Source of the DNA: Candidatus Tayloriibacteriota bacterium
GTDB taxonomy: Bacteria; Patescibacteriota; Minisyncoccia; Phycocordibacterales; PALSA-1337
Reading direction: 5' to 3'
Assembly: GCA_026395105.1 (NCBI GenBank)
Contig: JAPLZH010000003.1
Span: forward strand, 1-13,724
DNA length: 13,724 nucleotides
Shown piece after piece: positions 7,569 to 13,463 of this stretch (position 1 is its first letter; every line of letters begins with the position of its first letter). Below the pieces are notes generated by a model. That model made no database searches, was not told the origin of the DNA, and saw only the letters and a program-made list of their open reading frames with translations. The translations under genes and the position numbers were made by a program.

Positions 7569-10500
7569 TTAGATATTTGCCTTTATTTTCATCTCTCCTA
7601 AATCTATAATCTCTCCATTCGGAGCAGTAGAAAATACTATTTCTTTAACACCCGTAACCTTAGTAATGACTATTTCATGATTTCCGACCACCTTCTTAAG
7701 CTTTTTATCACCTTCTAAAGTCAAAGTAACTAAATCAGATGGATTTAATCCTTTTTTCTTTCTCATTTCCTGAATAGCACGGATAAGATCACGGGCCATT
7801 CCCTCTTCTCTTAATTCATTCGTGACGAATATGTCTAATTCCACGCCAGTTATATTTTCATCTAGTACAACCTCTTTTACATTCACTTCATCTTTAATTA
7901 AATCTAAAAATTCTGAAGAAAATCCAGATAGTAATTTTACTTTTAATGAAGCGAGTGGCTGTCTTACCTTAATATTTGCCTTTGCCCTAGCCTCTAATCC
8001 TAAAGTCACTATCCTCCTAGTCTCAGTCATATCCACTAAAATCTTTTCTTCCTCCTTAGAATTCTTCTCCGATTCTGGCCAAGCGGAAAGGTGCACGCTC
8101 TCAGGACCACCGTCCTCCTTAACCCGTTTATACACAGCCTCTGCAAAGAAAGGCATGAATGGAGCCATTATTTTAGCGAATTCAGTAAGTGCGTATTTAG
8201 TAGTAGCGAGCGCCGAGCGTTTATCTACCTCATCATCTGATTTAAATCTATCGCGAGAACGGCGAAGATACCAAACAGAAATGTCTTCTATGAATCCAGC
8301 GAGTGGACGCGTGGCTTTATCTATAGAGTAAATCTCCATTGCGCTCGACGTGGCAAAAATAGTCTCTTTTAACTTTGCCAAAATCCACTTATCTAGAATA
8401 TTTTTAGAATTTAACGCTTCGGATGCCATAACATCTCCCTTTGAATACATTTCATAGAATGAGATAACATTGTCCAGACGATTAATATTCTTTTTCAAAA
8501 TATCATCAACCCCCTTTTCAGAAAAAGCTAAATCCTCAGCGCAAACAGCAGGTGAAGAAAGAATATAATAGCGAATAGCATCCATTCCGTATTTGTCTAT
8601 AACGGTCGTTGGATCCGGATAATTCTTTTTTGACTTAGACATTTTCTGTCCGTCTTCGGCTAGGATTAAGCCGTTTACCACTACATTTTTAAATGGAGCG
8701 ATTCCGAATAATGCTACACCGAGCACAGTCATAGTGTAGAACCAGCCTCTAGTCTGATCCTGTCCTTCTGCCACGAAATCCGCCGGAAAACCGACTCTAT
8801 TTTTCAAAAGCCCACCGAGTGAACGAAGGCCAGTTCCACCCACAGGATCAAATCCATCTAGTTTTTTGCCTAGATAATGCGCCTCAGCATAAGGCATACC
8901 TCCAGATTCGAACCAACAGTCAAACACTTCCGGAATTCTCTTCATCTCTTCGCCTTTAGAATTATGCAAAATAACAGAGTCTATGAAAGGCCTGTGTAAA
9001 TCTATTTCGCCCTTAGTGTTCCTAGGCAAAGAAACGAATTTCATTTCTTTCACTCCTGCATAATCTAAAACGTATTCATCTTTATTATTGTTTTCATTTC
9101 TATACTGTATAGATCCCCTATCATCCATTCCCTCTGCTGAAGTGATGGCTAGCCATGCAGGGCATTCATGAGTGATGACTAATATATTTTTACCTTCGTA
9201 TTTTTTATCTATTTCTTCAAAGAAAGATATGACTCTTTTTTCTACATCTTTATAACACTCACCTCCCTCTGGAGCATGTTTAAGGCGGTCTTCCAGTGTA
9301 GGAAAATCCTTATAATAATCCGCGACTGATTTTCCATCATACTTACCTAGCTTAAATTCTCCGATTCTAGTGTCCGTCTTAATCTCTTTTTCTTTCTTGC
9401 CGAGAATTCTTGAAACTATCTCTGCTGTCTCTACCGTACGAAGTATCGGCGAAGAAAATATTATGTCTATTTTTTTATCCTTTAATGCCTCAGCGCCGGC
9501 TTTAGCCTGATCCTTACCCTTCTCCGTCAAATGATATTTTGCTTTTAAATCAGAGCTGTGAATCTCTTTAATATTCGTCTCTGATTCACCGTGGCGCATT
9601 AGGAAAAACTTATTTCTAGGCTTCATCTTTGCCTTTAAGTCAGATATGGAACCAGCAAAGTATGATTCACTACCGTCTTCCGTTCTCCAGACAGGAAGCG
9701 GAGCCCCCCAGTATCTAGAACGAGAAACCGCCCAGTCTCGAGCACCCTCAAGCCATTTACCGAAACGCCCGACTCCGATCTCCTCCGGTGCCCACACAAC
9801 ACTTTTATTTGCCTCGACTAATTTATCTTTTATTTTAGTGACTTCTATAAACCAAGAAGAAGTAGCATAGTTTAGAAGCGGTGTATCACATCTATAGCAG
9901 TGTGGATATGGATGAATCATCTTTTCCTTTGCTAAAAGATAATTTCGCTCAGGTGTCGCGAGATATTTAATGATCTCTATATCCCCTCTCTGATGGGCGT
10001 CTTTTTCTCCTGGCTCATTCCTAGGCTTTACTTTCTGTCCGGCAAAGTCCTTCACTTCTTTTTTGAAAAGTCCTTCTTTAGAGACATGCTGAATAAAAGG
10101 AATTTTTTCTTTTAGTGAAAGGTCATAGTCGTCCGAACCGAATGCAGGAGCGATGTGTACGATTCCAGTACCGTCTGTCGTCGTAACGAACGGTGCGCCG
10201 TAGACTTTCCAGCCATTTTCCAAATTCTTAATTTTCGAATCGTTTAAATAATAGTCGAAAACTGGTTTATATGATAATCCCAAAAGCTTTGAGCCTTTAA
10301 ATTCTTCTAGAACTTTCCATTCTATTTTCGTGACAGCTTTAAGTGCATCCGCCCTTTCTTTTGCAAAAATGTATTTTTTTCCGCCTTCGATTTCTACTTT
10401 TAAATAATCTATTTCTGGATTCACAGCGAGCGCGGAATTTCCAGGAAGAGTCCAGGGAGTCGTCGTCCAGGCCAAAAGATATGTATTCGCCTCATCTTTT

Positions 10501-11177
10501 AATTCAAATTTTATATAAACAGAAATATCTGTAATGTCTTTATAGCCCTGATTTACTTCGAAGTTTGAGAGGGTGGTTCCGCAGTGCGGGCAGTAATGCA
10601 TTGATTTAAAGCCTTCGTATACCAAACCCTTCTCCTGTAGGCTTTTGAAAATCCACCATATAGACTCCGTGTACGAAGTGTCCATCGTTCTATAATCATT
10701 CTCCATATCCACCCATCGTCCGGTGCGAGGAACCATTTCTTTCCAAATGTGAGCATAGCGAAGTACGGAATCGCGGGCAGCCTGATTAAATTTGCCGATT
10801 CCCATAGCCTCAATATCTTTTTTCGAGGCGAGTCCTAATTCTTTTTCCACTAGATTTTCGACAGGAAGTCCATGACAATCCCATCCCCATCTTCGAGCGG
10901 CGTGATAACCTTTCATTGTTTTATATCTCGGCACTACATCTTTAATAGTTCCAGCTAAAATATGGCCGTAATGTGGCGTTCCTGTAGCGAATGGTGGTCC
11001 ATCATAAATAATGAACTCTCCCTTAGGAGACTCCTTCTTTAATGACTTTTGGAAAATCTGCCTTTCATTCCAAAACTTTAGAATTTCCTCTTCGCGAAGG
11101 GCCACCTTACTTTTCTCTGCCTTCGGCGCGCTTTCTACGTTTTGCGCACTTACCCCACTTTTTTCGTCTTTTTCCAT
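7569..11177 (-). CDS. ileS: Isoleucyl-tRNA synthetase with an inserted histidine-phosphatase domain
   Basis: This class I synthetase charges tRNA-Ile. HIGH reads HYGH at 69-72 and KMSKS is at 845-849. The editing (CP1) domain covers about 200-460, with 'TTTPWTLPGNSAL' and 'GIVHIAPAFGSDDY'. C196-x2-C199 and C427-x2-C430 are candidate zinc ligands. The anticodon-binding domain lies after about 900. Unusually, about 195 residues (about 522-717) between 'YWGAPLPVW...ISDLK' and 'EIDLHRPFID' form a histidine-phosphatase/phosphoglycerate-mutase-like domain. It has the catalytic signature FLMRHGES (R528, H529), SSPILRT (R580), E607 and the second histidine H670 in VITHE. Its residues look intact. In ordinary IleRS these two flanking segments are only about 20 residues apart. 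The start ATG has no clear Shine-Dalgarno. It is the first gene of the operon. Confidence 0.95.
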   Translation of the reverse strand: MEKDEKSGVSAQNVESAPKAEKSKVALREEEILKFWNERQIFQKSLKKESPKGEFIIYDGPPFATGTPHYGHILAGTIKDVVPRYKTMKGYHAARRWGWDCHGLPVENLVEKELGLASKKDIEAMGIGKFNQAARDSVLRYAHIWKEMVPRTGRWVDMENDYRTMDTSYTESIWWIFKSLQEKGLVYEGFKSMHYCPHCGTTLSNFEVNQGYKDITDISVYIKFELKDEANTYLLAWTTTPWTLPGNSALAVNPEIDYLKVEIEGGKKYIFAKERADALKAVTKIEWKVLEEFKGSKLLGLSYKPVFDYYLNDSKIKNLENGWKVYGAPFVTTTDGTGIVHIAPAFGSDDYDLSLKEKIPFIQHVSKEGLFKKEVKDFAGQKVKPRNEPGEKDAHQRGDIEIIKYLATPERNYLLAKEKMIHPYPHCYRCDTPLLNYATSSWFIEVTKIKDKLVEANKSVVWAPEEIGVGRFGKWLEGARDWAVSRSRYWGAPLPVWRTEDGSESYFAGSISDLKAKMKPRNKFFLMRHGESETNIKEIHSSDLKAKYHLTEKGKDQAKAGAEALKDKKIDIIFSSPILRTVETAEIVSRILGKKEKEIKTDTRIGEFKLGKYDGKSVADYYKDFPTLEDRLKHAPEGGECYKDVEKRVISFFEEIDKKYEGKNILVITHECPAWLAITSAEGMDDRGSIQYRNENNNKDEYVLDYAGVKEMKFVSLPRNTKGEIDLHRPFIDSVILHNSKGEEMKRIPEVFDCWFESGGMPYAEAHYLGKKLDGFDPVGGTGLRSLGGLLKNRVGFPADFVAEGQDQTRGWFYTMTVLGVALFGIAPFKNVVVNGLILAEDGQKMSKSKKNYPDPTTVIDKYGMDAIRYYILSSPAVCAEDLAFSEKGVDDILKKNINRLDNVISFYEMYSKGDVMASEALNSKNILDKWILAKLKETIFATSSAMEIYSIDKATRPLAGFIEDISVWYLRRSRDRFKSDDEVDKRSALATTKYALTEFAKIMAPFMPFFAEAVYKRVKEDGGPESVHLSAWPESEKNSKEEEKILVDMTETRRIVTLGLEARAKANIKVRQPLASLKVKLLSGFSSEFLDLIKDEVNVKEVVLDENITGVELDIFVTNELREEGMARDLIRAIQEMRKKKGLNPSDLVTLTLEGDKKLKKVVGNHEIVITKVTGVKEIVFSTAPNGEIIDLGEMKIKANI

Positions 11178-11199
11178 ATAAATACAAAAATATATGGCT

Positions 11200-11208
11200 A
11201 TTTTAGCA
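11200..11208 (-). promoter_or_regulatory. Candidate extended -10 promoter for the ileS operon
   Basis: On the minus strand TGCTAAAAT matches an extended -10 element (TGnTATAAT-like). It sits 22 bases before the ileS ATG, so the leader would be about 15 bases. The -35 position (TTTTAA) is poor. There is no room for a T-box or other riboswitch between this element and ileS. Confidence 0.35.
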
Positions 11209-11260
11209 TTTTTCCGGCAAATTAAAAGCTTTTAAAAATACTTTTTTGACTTTTTTTTAT

Positions 11261-11288
11261 TTGACAGGGAGCATTTTAGGAGTATACT
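11261..11288 (+). promoter_or_regulatory. Near-consensus sigma70-type promoter reading away from ileS
   Basis: TTGACA at 11261-11266 and TATACT at 11283-11288 are separated by 16 bases. This is the best promoter match in the window. It faces right, back-to-back with the ileS promoter, yet no + strand gene follows: the next gene (the MazF-like toxin) lies on the minus strand. Transcription would start near 11295 and would cross the hairpin at 11324-11349. It may drive a short non-coding RNA, or an RNA antisense to the 3' end of the toxin gene. Confidence 0.55.
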
Positions 11289-11323
11289 CATATCACTACT
11301 AGCCGCCACATTTTGGCAACGGA

Positions 11324-11349
11324 GATCCCACCCCAAAAGGGTGGGAATC
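11324..11349. terminator. GC-rich hairpin between the + promoter and the toxin gene 3' end
   Basis: CCCACCC (11327-11333) pairs perfectly with GGGTGGG (11339-11345) around a CAAAA loop. GAT/ATC extends the stem across a one-base bulge. On the + strand it is followed by AATCGATTTTATATT, a weak T-tract, so it could end a short RNA begun at the promoter upstream. On the minus strand it sits five bases beyond the toxin stop codon but has no T-tract. It probably works as a terminator on the + strand and perhaps as a 3' stabilising structure for the toxin mRNA. Confidence 0.55.
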
Positions 11350-11353
11350 GATT

Positions 11354-11758
11354 TTATATTAAGTCTATTAAGAGCCTTCTGATATTTTGAAAATCCTTAA
11401 AAGAAACGTTCCCAATATATCTTAACAGTCTTTTACTACTAATAAGTCGAATCTGTGCTAATTTAGCAGTTCCTACTATTCCATCACAAACGAATTTATA
11501 TGCCATCCTACTATCTGGAGAGGATTCTTTTGTTGTCAAAGGTATTGCCCATAGAGTATCTTCTCCAAATTCCCTAAAAATGATAACGGGTCTAGCAAAG
11601 GTCTCCCCTTTGCCCTTCTCTTTACTCCCAATATTCTTCCCCATCGCACACCACCAGATTTCCCCACTCTTAAAAAACTTTTTCACTTTTAATTCATTTA
11701 TCTCCTTCTTCTTTTCATTCCAAATATCAAATTCGCTCAATTTTTTGAATATTAGCAA
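11354..11758 (-). CDS. PemK/MazF-like toxin-family protein
   Basis: This 134-residue protein resembles the PemK/MazF endoribonuclease toxin family, which cleaves mRNA. The core begins with 'GEIWWCAMGKNIGSKEKGKG', then 'ARPVIIFREFGEDTLWAIPLTTK', and later 'VGTAKLAQIRLISSKRLLRYIGNVSFKDFQNIRRLL'. These correspond to the MazF GDIxW start, the RPVlv strand, the PlTsk loop and the QirtidkkRl segment. An extra N-terminal helix ('FDIWNEKKKEINELKVKKFF') precedes the core. The start is TTG at 11758. A second TTG at 11740 would give MSEFDIWNEKKKE and is equally plausible. No antitoxin gene is visible on either side, so it may be a solitary DGR-associated member and not a working toxin. It lies 67 bases downstream of the RT fragment on the same strand, and I recall similar proteins beside DGR reverse transcriptases in Parcubacteria. 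Confidence 0.72.
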   Translation of the reverse strand: MLIFKKLSEFDIWNEKKKEINELKVKKFFKSGEIWWCAMGKNIGSKEKGKGETFARPVIIFREFGEDTLWAIPLTTKESSPDSRMAYKFVCDGIVGTAKLAQIRLISSKRLLRYIGNVSFKDFQNIRRLLIDLI

Positions 11759-11797
11759 TAATACCTTATCTTACTAAATTGAGATAAAATTTTGCTC

Positions 11798-11842
11798 AAA
11801 AAATTCTAAAGAAAAAATGAATTTTTTATCTTTTCTTTAGAA
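11798..11842 (-). terminator. AT-rich hairpin with T-run at the end of the RT gene
   Basis: A perfect 12-base inverted repeat, TTCTAAAGAAAA (11804-11815) and TTTTCTTTAGAA (11831-11842), encloses a 15-base loop containing the RT stop codon. On the minus strand the second arm is followed by TTTTTTG. The stem is AT-rich but long, so it is a plausible intrinsic terminator or a mRNA 3'-end structure. Confidence 0.45.
11804..11831. repeat. 28-base dispersed repeat, copy 2, over the RT stop codon
   Basis: This is the second copy of the repeat at 202-229, matching 27 of 28 bases. It also covers a minus-strand stop codon. Here it provides the left arm of a 12-base inverted repeat, which the first copy lacks. 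The shared position at gene ends, about 11.6 kb apart, suggests a 3'-end motif and not chance. Confidence 0.5.
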
Positions 11843-12362
11843 GTGCGACGCCTTTAGAAATCTTATAGGTATTTCCCCACTTCAAAAGTCCTAAATATGA
11901 ATCAATAACTTCCACTCTAAAATCATTCTCTAATCGTCTGAACATTCTATTCTTTGTACTAGTTCTTAATACCCTATGTTTGAGAAAATGAACCCATCCT
12001 AAAAAATCTACACCAGAAGAATACGATTTTATAAAAACCTTATTCGGATGAAGTGTAAGTTTAAGTTTTTCAGATAAAAGATGTCCGACATCTGCTAAAA
12101 GATTTTGCAGATTCTTTTTATTTGTATCCACAAAAATAAAATCATCGGCATACCTTATATAAAATCTCGCTTTTAATCTATGTTTAACGTATTGATCAAA
12201 TTCATTCATATAGATATTCACTAAAAGCTGTGAAGTAAGATTCCCTAGGGGTAAACCATTACCATGCTCTGTAGAGTAGAAACTTTCCACAACCTTTCCG
12301 ATTAACCATATAATACCCTTATCATTAGATTTTTTAATCATTTTATAAATATATGAATTCAA
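11826..12362 (-). pseudogene. DGR reverse transcriptase, N-terminal half missing
   Basis: The 178 residues match the C-terminal half of DGR-type retron/group II-like reverse transcriptases, which normally have about 300-400 residues. Motif 4 reads GLPLGNLTSQ (36-45), with the SQ ending diagnostic of DGR enzymes. Motif 5 is YIRYADDFIF with catalytic YADD at 71-74. LHPNK (104-108) and GVDFLGW (117-123) are motifs 6-7, followed by a thumb-like tail. Motifs 1-3, including the palm aspartate expected in a 'DISKYFDSIDH'-like segment, are absent. Homology starts almost at the first residue, where the only start is TTG at 12362. An in-frame stop (TAG, 12366-12368) lies just upstream, so frameshifting at the C-run would not restore it. 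It is probably inactive. A gene truncation or an assembly join would both explain this. Confidence 0.85.
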
Positions 12363-12742
12363 ATCCTATTAAGTCCCCCCCCCGCAGTTCTATAACAGTT
12401 CTAAATAAACTTACCATAAGTTATAAAATATGGAATGAATATTTTAGAGATTTTCCTAAAGCAAATAAATATTCTGTAGGTCTAAAAATAGATAATCTAT
12501 TCGTGGAGACCATAGAATATATAAGTATGGCAGTATTTTTGCAAAAAGAAGAGAAAATCCCATATATCAAAAGAGCAATAATGAAACTGGACTGCCTTAA
12601 GGTTTTCCTAGAAATAGCGTGGGAAATGAGTTCTCTTAATGAAAATAAATATATTAGAATTTCTGAAACATTAATAGAACCTGGAAAAATGCTCGGCGGG
12701 TGGTATGGACAGCTTACAAAACAAAACTCTCCCAAAAAGTAG
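12353..12742 (+). CDS. avd: Avd-like DGR accessory protein (four-helix bundle)
   Basis: Avd forms a basic pentameric four-helix barrel that binds the DGR RT and is needed for TR copying. The 129 residues match that family: 'YKIWNEYFRDFPKANKYSVGLKIDNLFVETIEYI' (helices 1-2), 'KIPYIKRAIMKLDCLKVFLEIAWEM' (helix 3) and 'NENKYIRISETLIEPGKMLGGWYGQL' (helix 4), ending in the conserved GGW. The first residues (MNSNPIKSPPRSS) read through the run of nine C and have no family likeness, so the natural start may be lost. Alternatively the C-run could switch the frame of this start. The gene is on the opposite strand to RT, TR and target, which is not the usual co-directional order. Its stop codon lies within the terminator of the target/TR transcript. 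Base composition is AT-rich like the core genome. Confidence 0.82.
   Translation: MNSNPIKSPPRSSITVLNKLTISYKIWNEYFRDFPKANKYSVGLKIDNLFVETIEYISMAVFLQKEEKIPYIKRAIMKLDCLKVFLEIAWEMSSLNENKYIRISETLIEPGKMLGGWYGQLTKQNSPKK
12363..12385. other. Junction with nine-C run between RT fragment and avd
   Basis: RT homology ends at about 12362-12366 and avd homology starts at about 12389. Between them lies a run of nine C (12375-12383), striking in so AT-rich a context. Both divergent genes appear cut at their 5' ends here. This could be an inversion/deletion breakpoint, a slippage-prone tract at the avd start, or a false assembly join. Poly-G, seen on the other strand, is a known two-colour sequencing artefact. 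Confidence 0.7.
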
Positions 12743-12748
12743 GGAGAG
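12717..12748 (-). terminator. Intrinsic terminator of the target-TR transcript
   Basis: CTCTCCC (12727-12733) and GGGAGAG (12742-12748) form a seven-base perfect stem with an eight-base loop. Read on the minus strand, the stem is followed directly by TTTTGTTTTGT. It begins two bases past the TR end, so the target/TR RNA would end here. It overlaps the last codons of avd on the other strand. Confidence 0.75.
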
Positions 12749-12750
12749 AG

Positions 12751-12807
12751 TTGCGAGATGGCAAACGCGAATCCGTTGTCACGATTCCACCTATTGTCAG
12801 GCTTGTC
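12751..12807 (-). repeat. DGR template repeat (TR), 57 bases
   Basis: This is a near copy of the VR at 12826-12882, matching 51 of 57 bases. All six differences are adenines in the TR sense (minus) strand: + strand T at 12772, 12776, 12777, 12786, 12792 and 12795. The VR has G, T or C in those places. Read in the VR frame the TR would encode DKPDNRWNRDNGFAFAISQ, with the AAT/AAC codons typical of a DGR template. The TR starts at the base after the target stop codon and ends two bases before the terminator hairpin. It is therefore likely transcribed as the 3' tail of the target mRNA. At 57 bases it is short for a TR. Confidence 0.9.
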
Positions 12808-13443
12808 TTAATTTTGAGTAACAACTTGCGAGATGGCAAACGCGAAGCCGCCGTCACGATCCCACCAATCGTCAGGCTTGTCATAGTCCGCGTCCAACCA
12901 GCGACCACCGCCGTACCGGCTCGCGTAGAGCAGGTCAGGATCGCCGCCGGAATCCTTGATCGGTTCGTGCATAGCGACAATCCAAACCAGGCCCATGGCT
13001 TCGATGTCCTCGTCCGAGAAGTTTTCCTGGATGAGGTAGGCCACTTCCGCGTTCGGCGTGGTCAGCTTGCGCTTGTCGGCCTCGGCACGAATCTTCTTCG
13101 TGATCCGATTGTTGTCCTCGAAGAGCATACCCTTGAGAATGGCGATTTCAGTCGTCACACCTATTGTCGGCTTGAAGTCCGGCGAACGGAGCACGCTTTT
13201 GGCGCGGTCGCTCAAACGGAAGCCCTTGCCCTCGAGACGCTCGATCCATTGGGGACCAGTCGTACCGTCGGACGTGACGCTGAGGGAAATAACGCCGTCT
13301 TGTTCGCTCCAGTTGCGAGTCGGTTCAGAAACCGAGAGCTTGCCCTGGAGGAGCTTGATTGCGCCGTCATGGCCACCGAGTTTTTTTACGATGGCGTTCA
13401 GTTGGCCGGCCGTAAGGTCGGCAGATGCGAATTCAGTACTCAT
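12808..13443 (-). CDS. DGR target protein with C-terminal variable repeat (C-type-lectin-like)
   Basis: This 211-residue protein ends in the variable repeat. Residues 1-110 ('LTAGQLNAIVKKLGGHDGAI', 'SVTSDGTTGPQWIERLEGKGF', 'VLRSPDFKPTIGVTTEIAILKGMLF') are a conserved, unnamed N-terminal region that I recall from Parcubacterial hypothetical proteins. The C-terminal part, from 'MGLVWIVAMHEPIKDSGGDPDLLYASRYGGGRWLDADYDKPDDWW' to 'FAFAISQ', has the GRW...GFAF pattern of DGR C-type-lectin targets, with the variable residues at 192-199. It should be a displayed or soluble binding protein, although no signal peptide or membrane helix is visible. The start at 13443 is chosen because an AGGAG lies upstream and the protein begins MSTEF. 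An upstream in-frame ATG (13518) would add 25 basic residues and seems unlikely. The gene is much richer in GC than its neighbours. Confidence 0.85.
   Translation of the reverse strand: MSTEFASADLTAGQLNAIVKKLGGHDGAIKLLQGKLSVSEPTRNWSEQDGVISLSVTSDGTTGPQWIERLEGKGFRLSDRAKSVLRSPDFKPTIGVTTEIAILKGMLFEDNNRITKKIRAEADKRKLTTPNAEVAYLIQENFSDEDIEAMGLVWIVAMHEPIKDSGGDPDLLYASRYGGGRWLDADYDKPDDWWDRDGGFAFAISQVVTQN
12826..12882 (-). repeat. DGR variable repeat (VR), 57 bases in the target gene
   Basis: This is the 19-codon segment encoding DKPDDWWDRDGGFAFAISQ, target residues 188-206, in frame with the TR copy. The six differences from the TR change N to D (192), R to W (193), N to D (195) and N to G (198), plus one silent change at 199. 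The 5' and 3' edges of the match are sharp. Only VVTQN and the stop codon separate it from the TR. Confidence 0.9.
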
Positions 13444-13458
13444 GACTCGTGGTTTTGT

Positions 13459-13463
13459 CTCCT
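13459..13463 (-). promoter_or_regulatory. Shine-Dalgarno for the target gene
   Basis: AGGAG (within AAGGAGA) on the minus strand lies 15 bases before the ATG at 13443, somewhat further than usual. It supports 13443 as the start over the ATG at 13518. Other genes here lack such a clear site, which fits the foreign look of this gene. Confidence 0.5.

Larger units (their letters stand above)
11354..13443 (-). other. Diversity-generating retroelement locus
   Basis: In minus-strand order the locus holds the target gene with VR, the TR, an inverted avd, an RT fragment and a MazF-like gene. It lies between the translation operon and an IS30-like element. All DGR parts are recognisable, but the RT is incomplete and avd points the wrong way. 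The locus therefore carries the imprint of past A-directed mutagenesis while its present activity in cis is doubtful. Adenine-only differences between TR and VR are the direct evidence. Confidence 0.88.

Noticed and set aside
7822..8331. 169-codon open frame on the + strand opposite ileS
   Set aside because: It is serine-rich antisense of the IleRS C-terminal region, with no recognisable domain.
11178..11260. T-box or riboswitch leader for ileS
   Set aside because: The likely leader is about 15 bases and contains no specifier loop or T-box sequence.
11766..11787. TTATCT/AGATAA inverted repeat upstream of the MazF-like gene as a toxin-antitoxin operator
   Set aside because: It is only six AT-rich base pairs around a ten-base loop, and there is no antitoxin to bind it.
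12421..12735. 104-codon open frame on the minus strand opposite avd, which might have been the missing RT half
   Set aside because: It has none of RT motifs 1-3, and the + strand frame matches Avd helices clearly.
12751..12882. Two-unit direct repeat as a CRISPR array or simple tandem duplication
   Set aside because: There are two units with an 18-base coding spacer. The differences are confined to adenines of one copy, which fits TR/VR and not random divergence after duplication.
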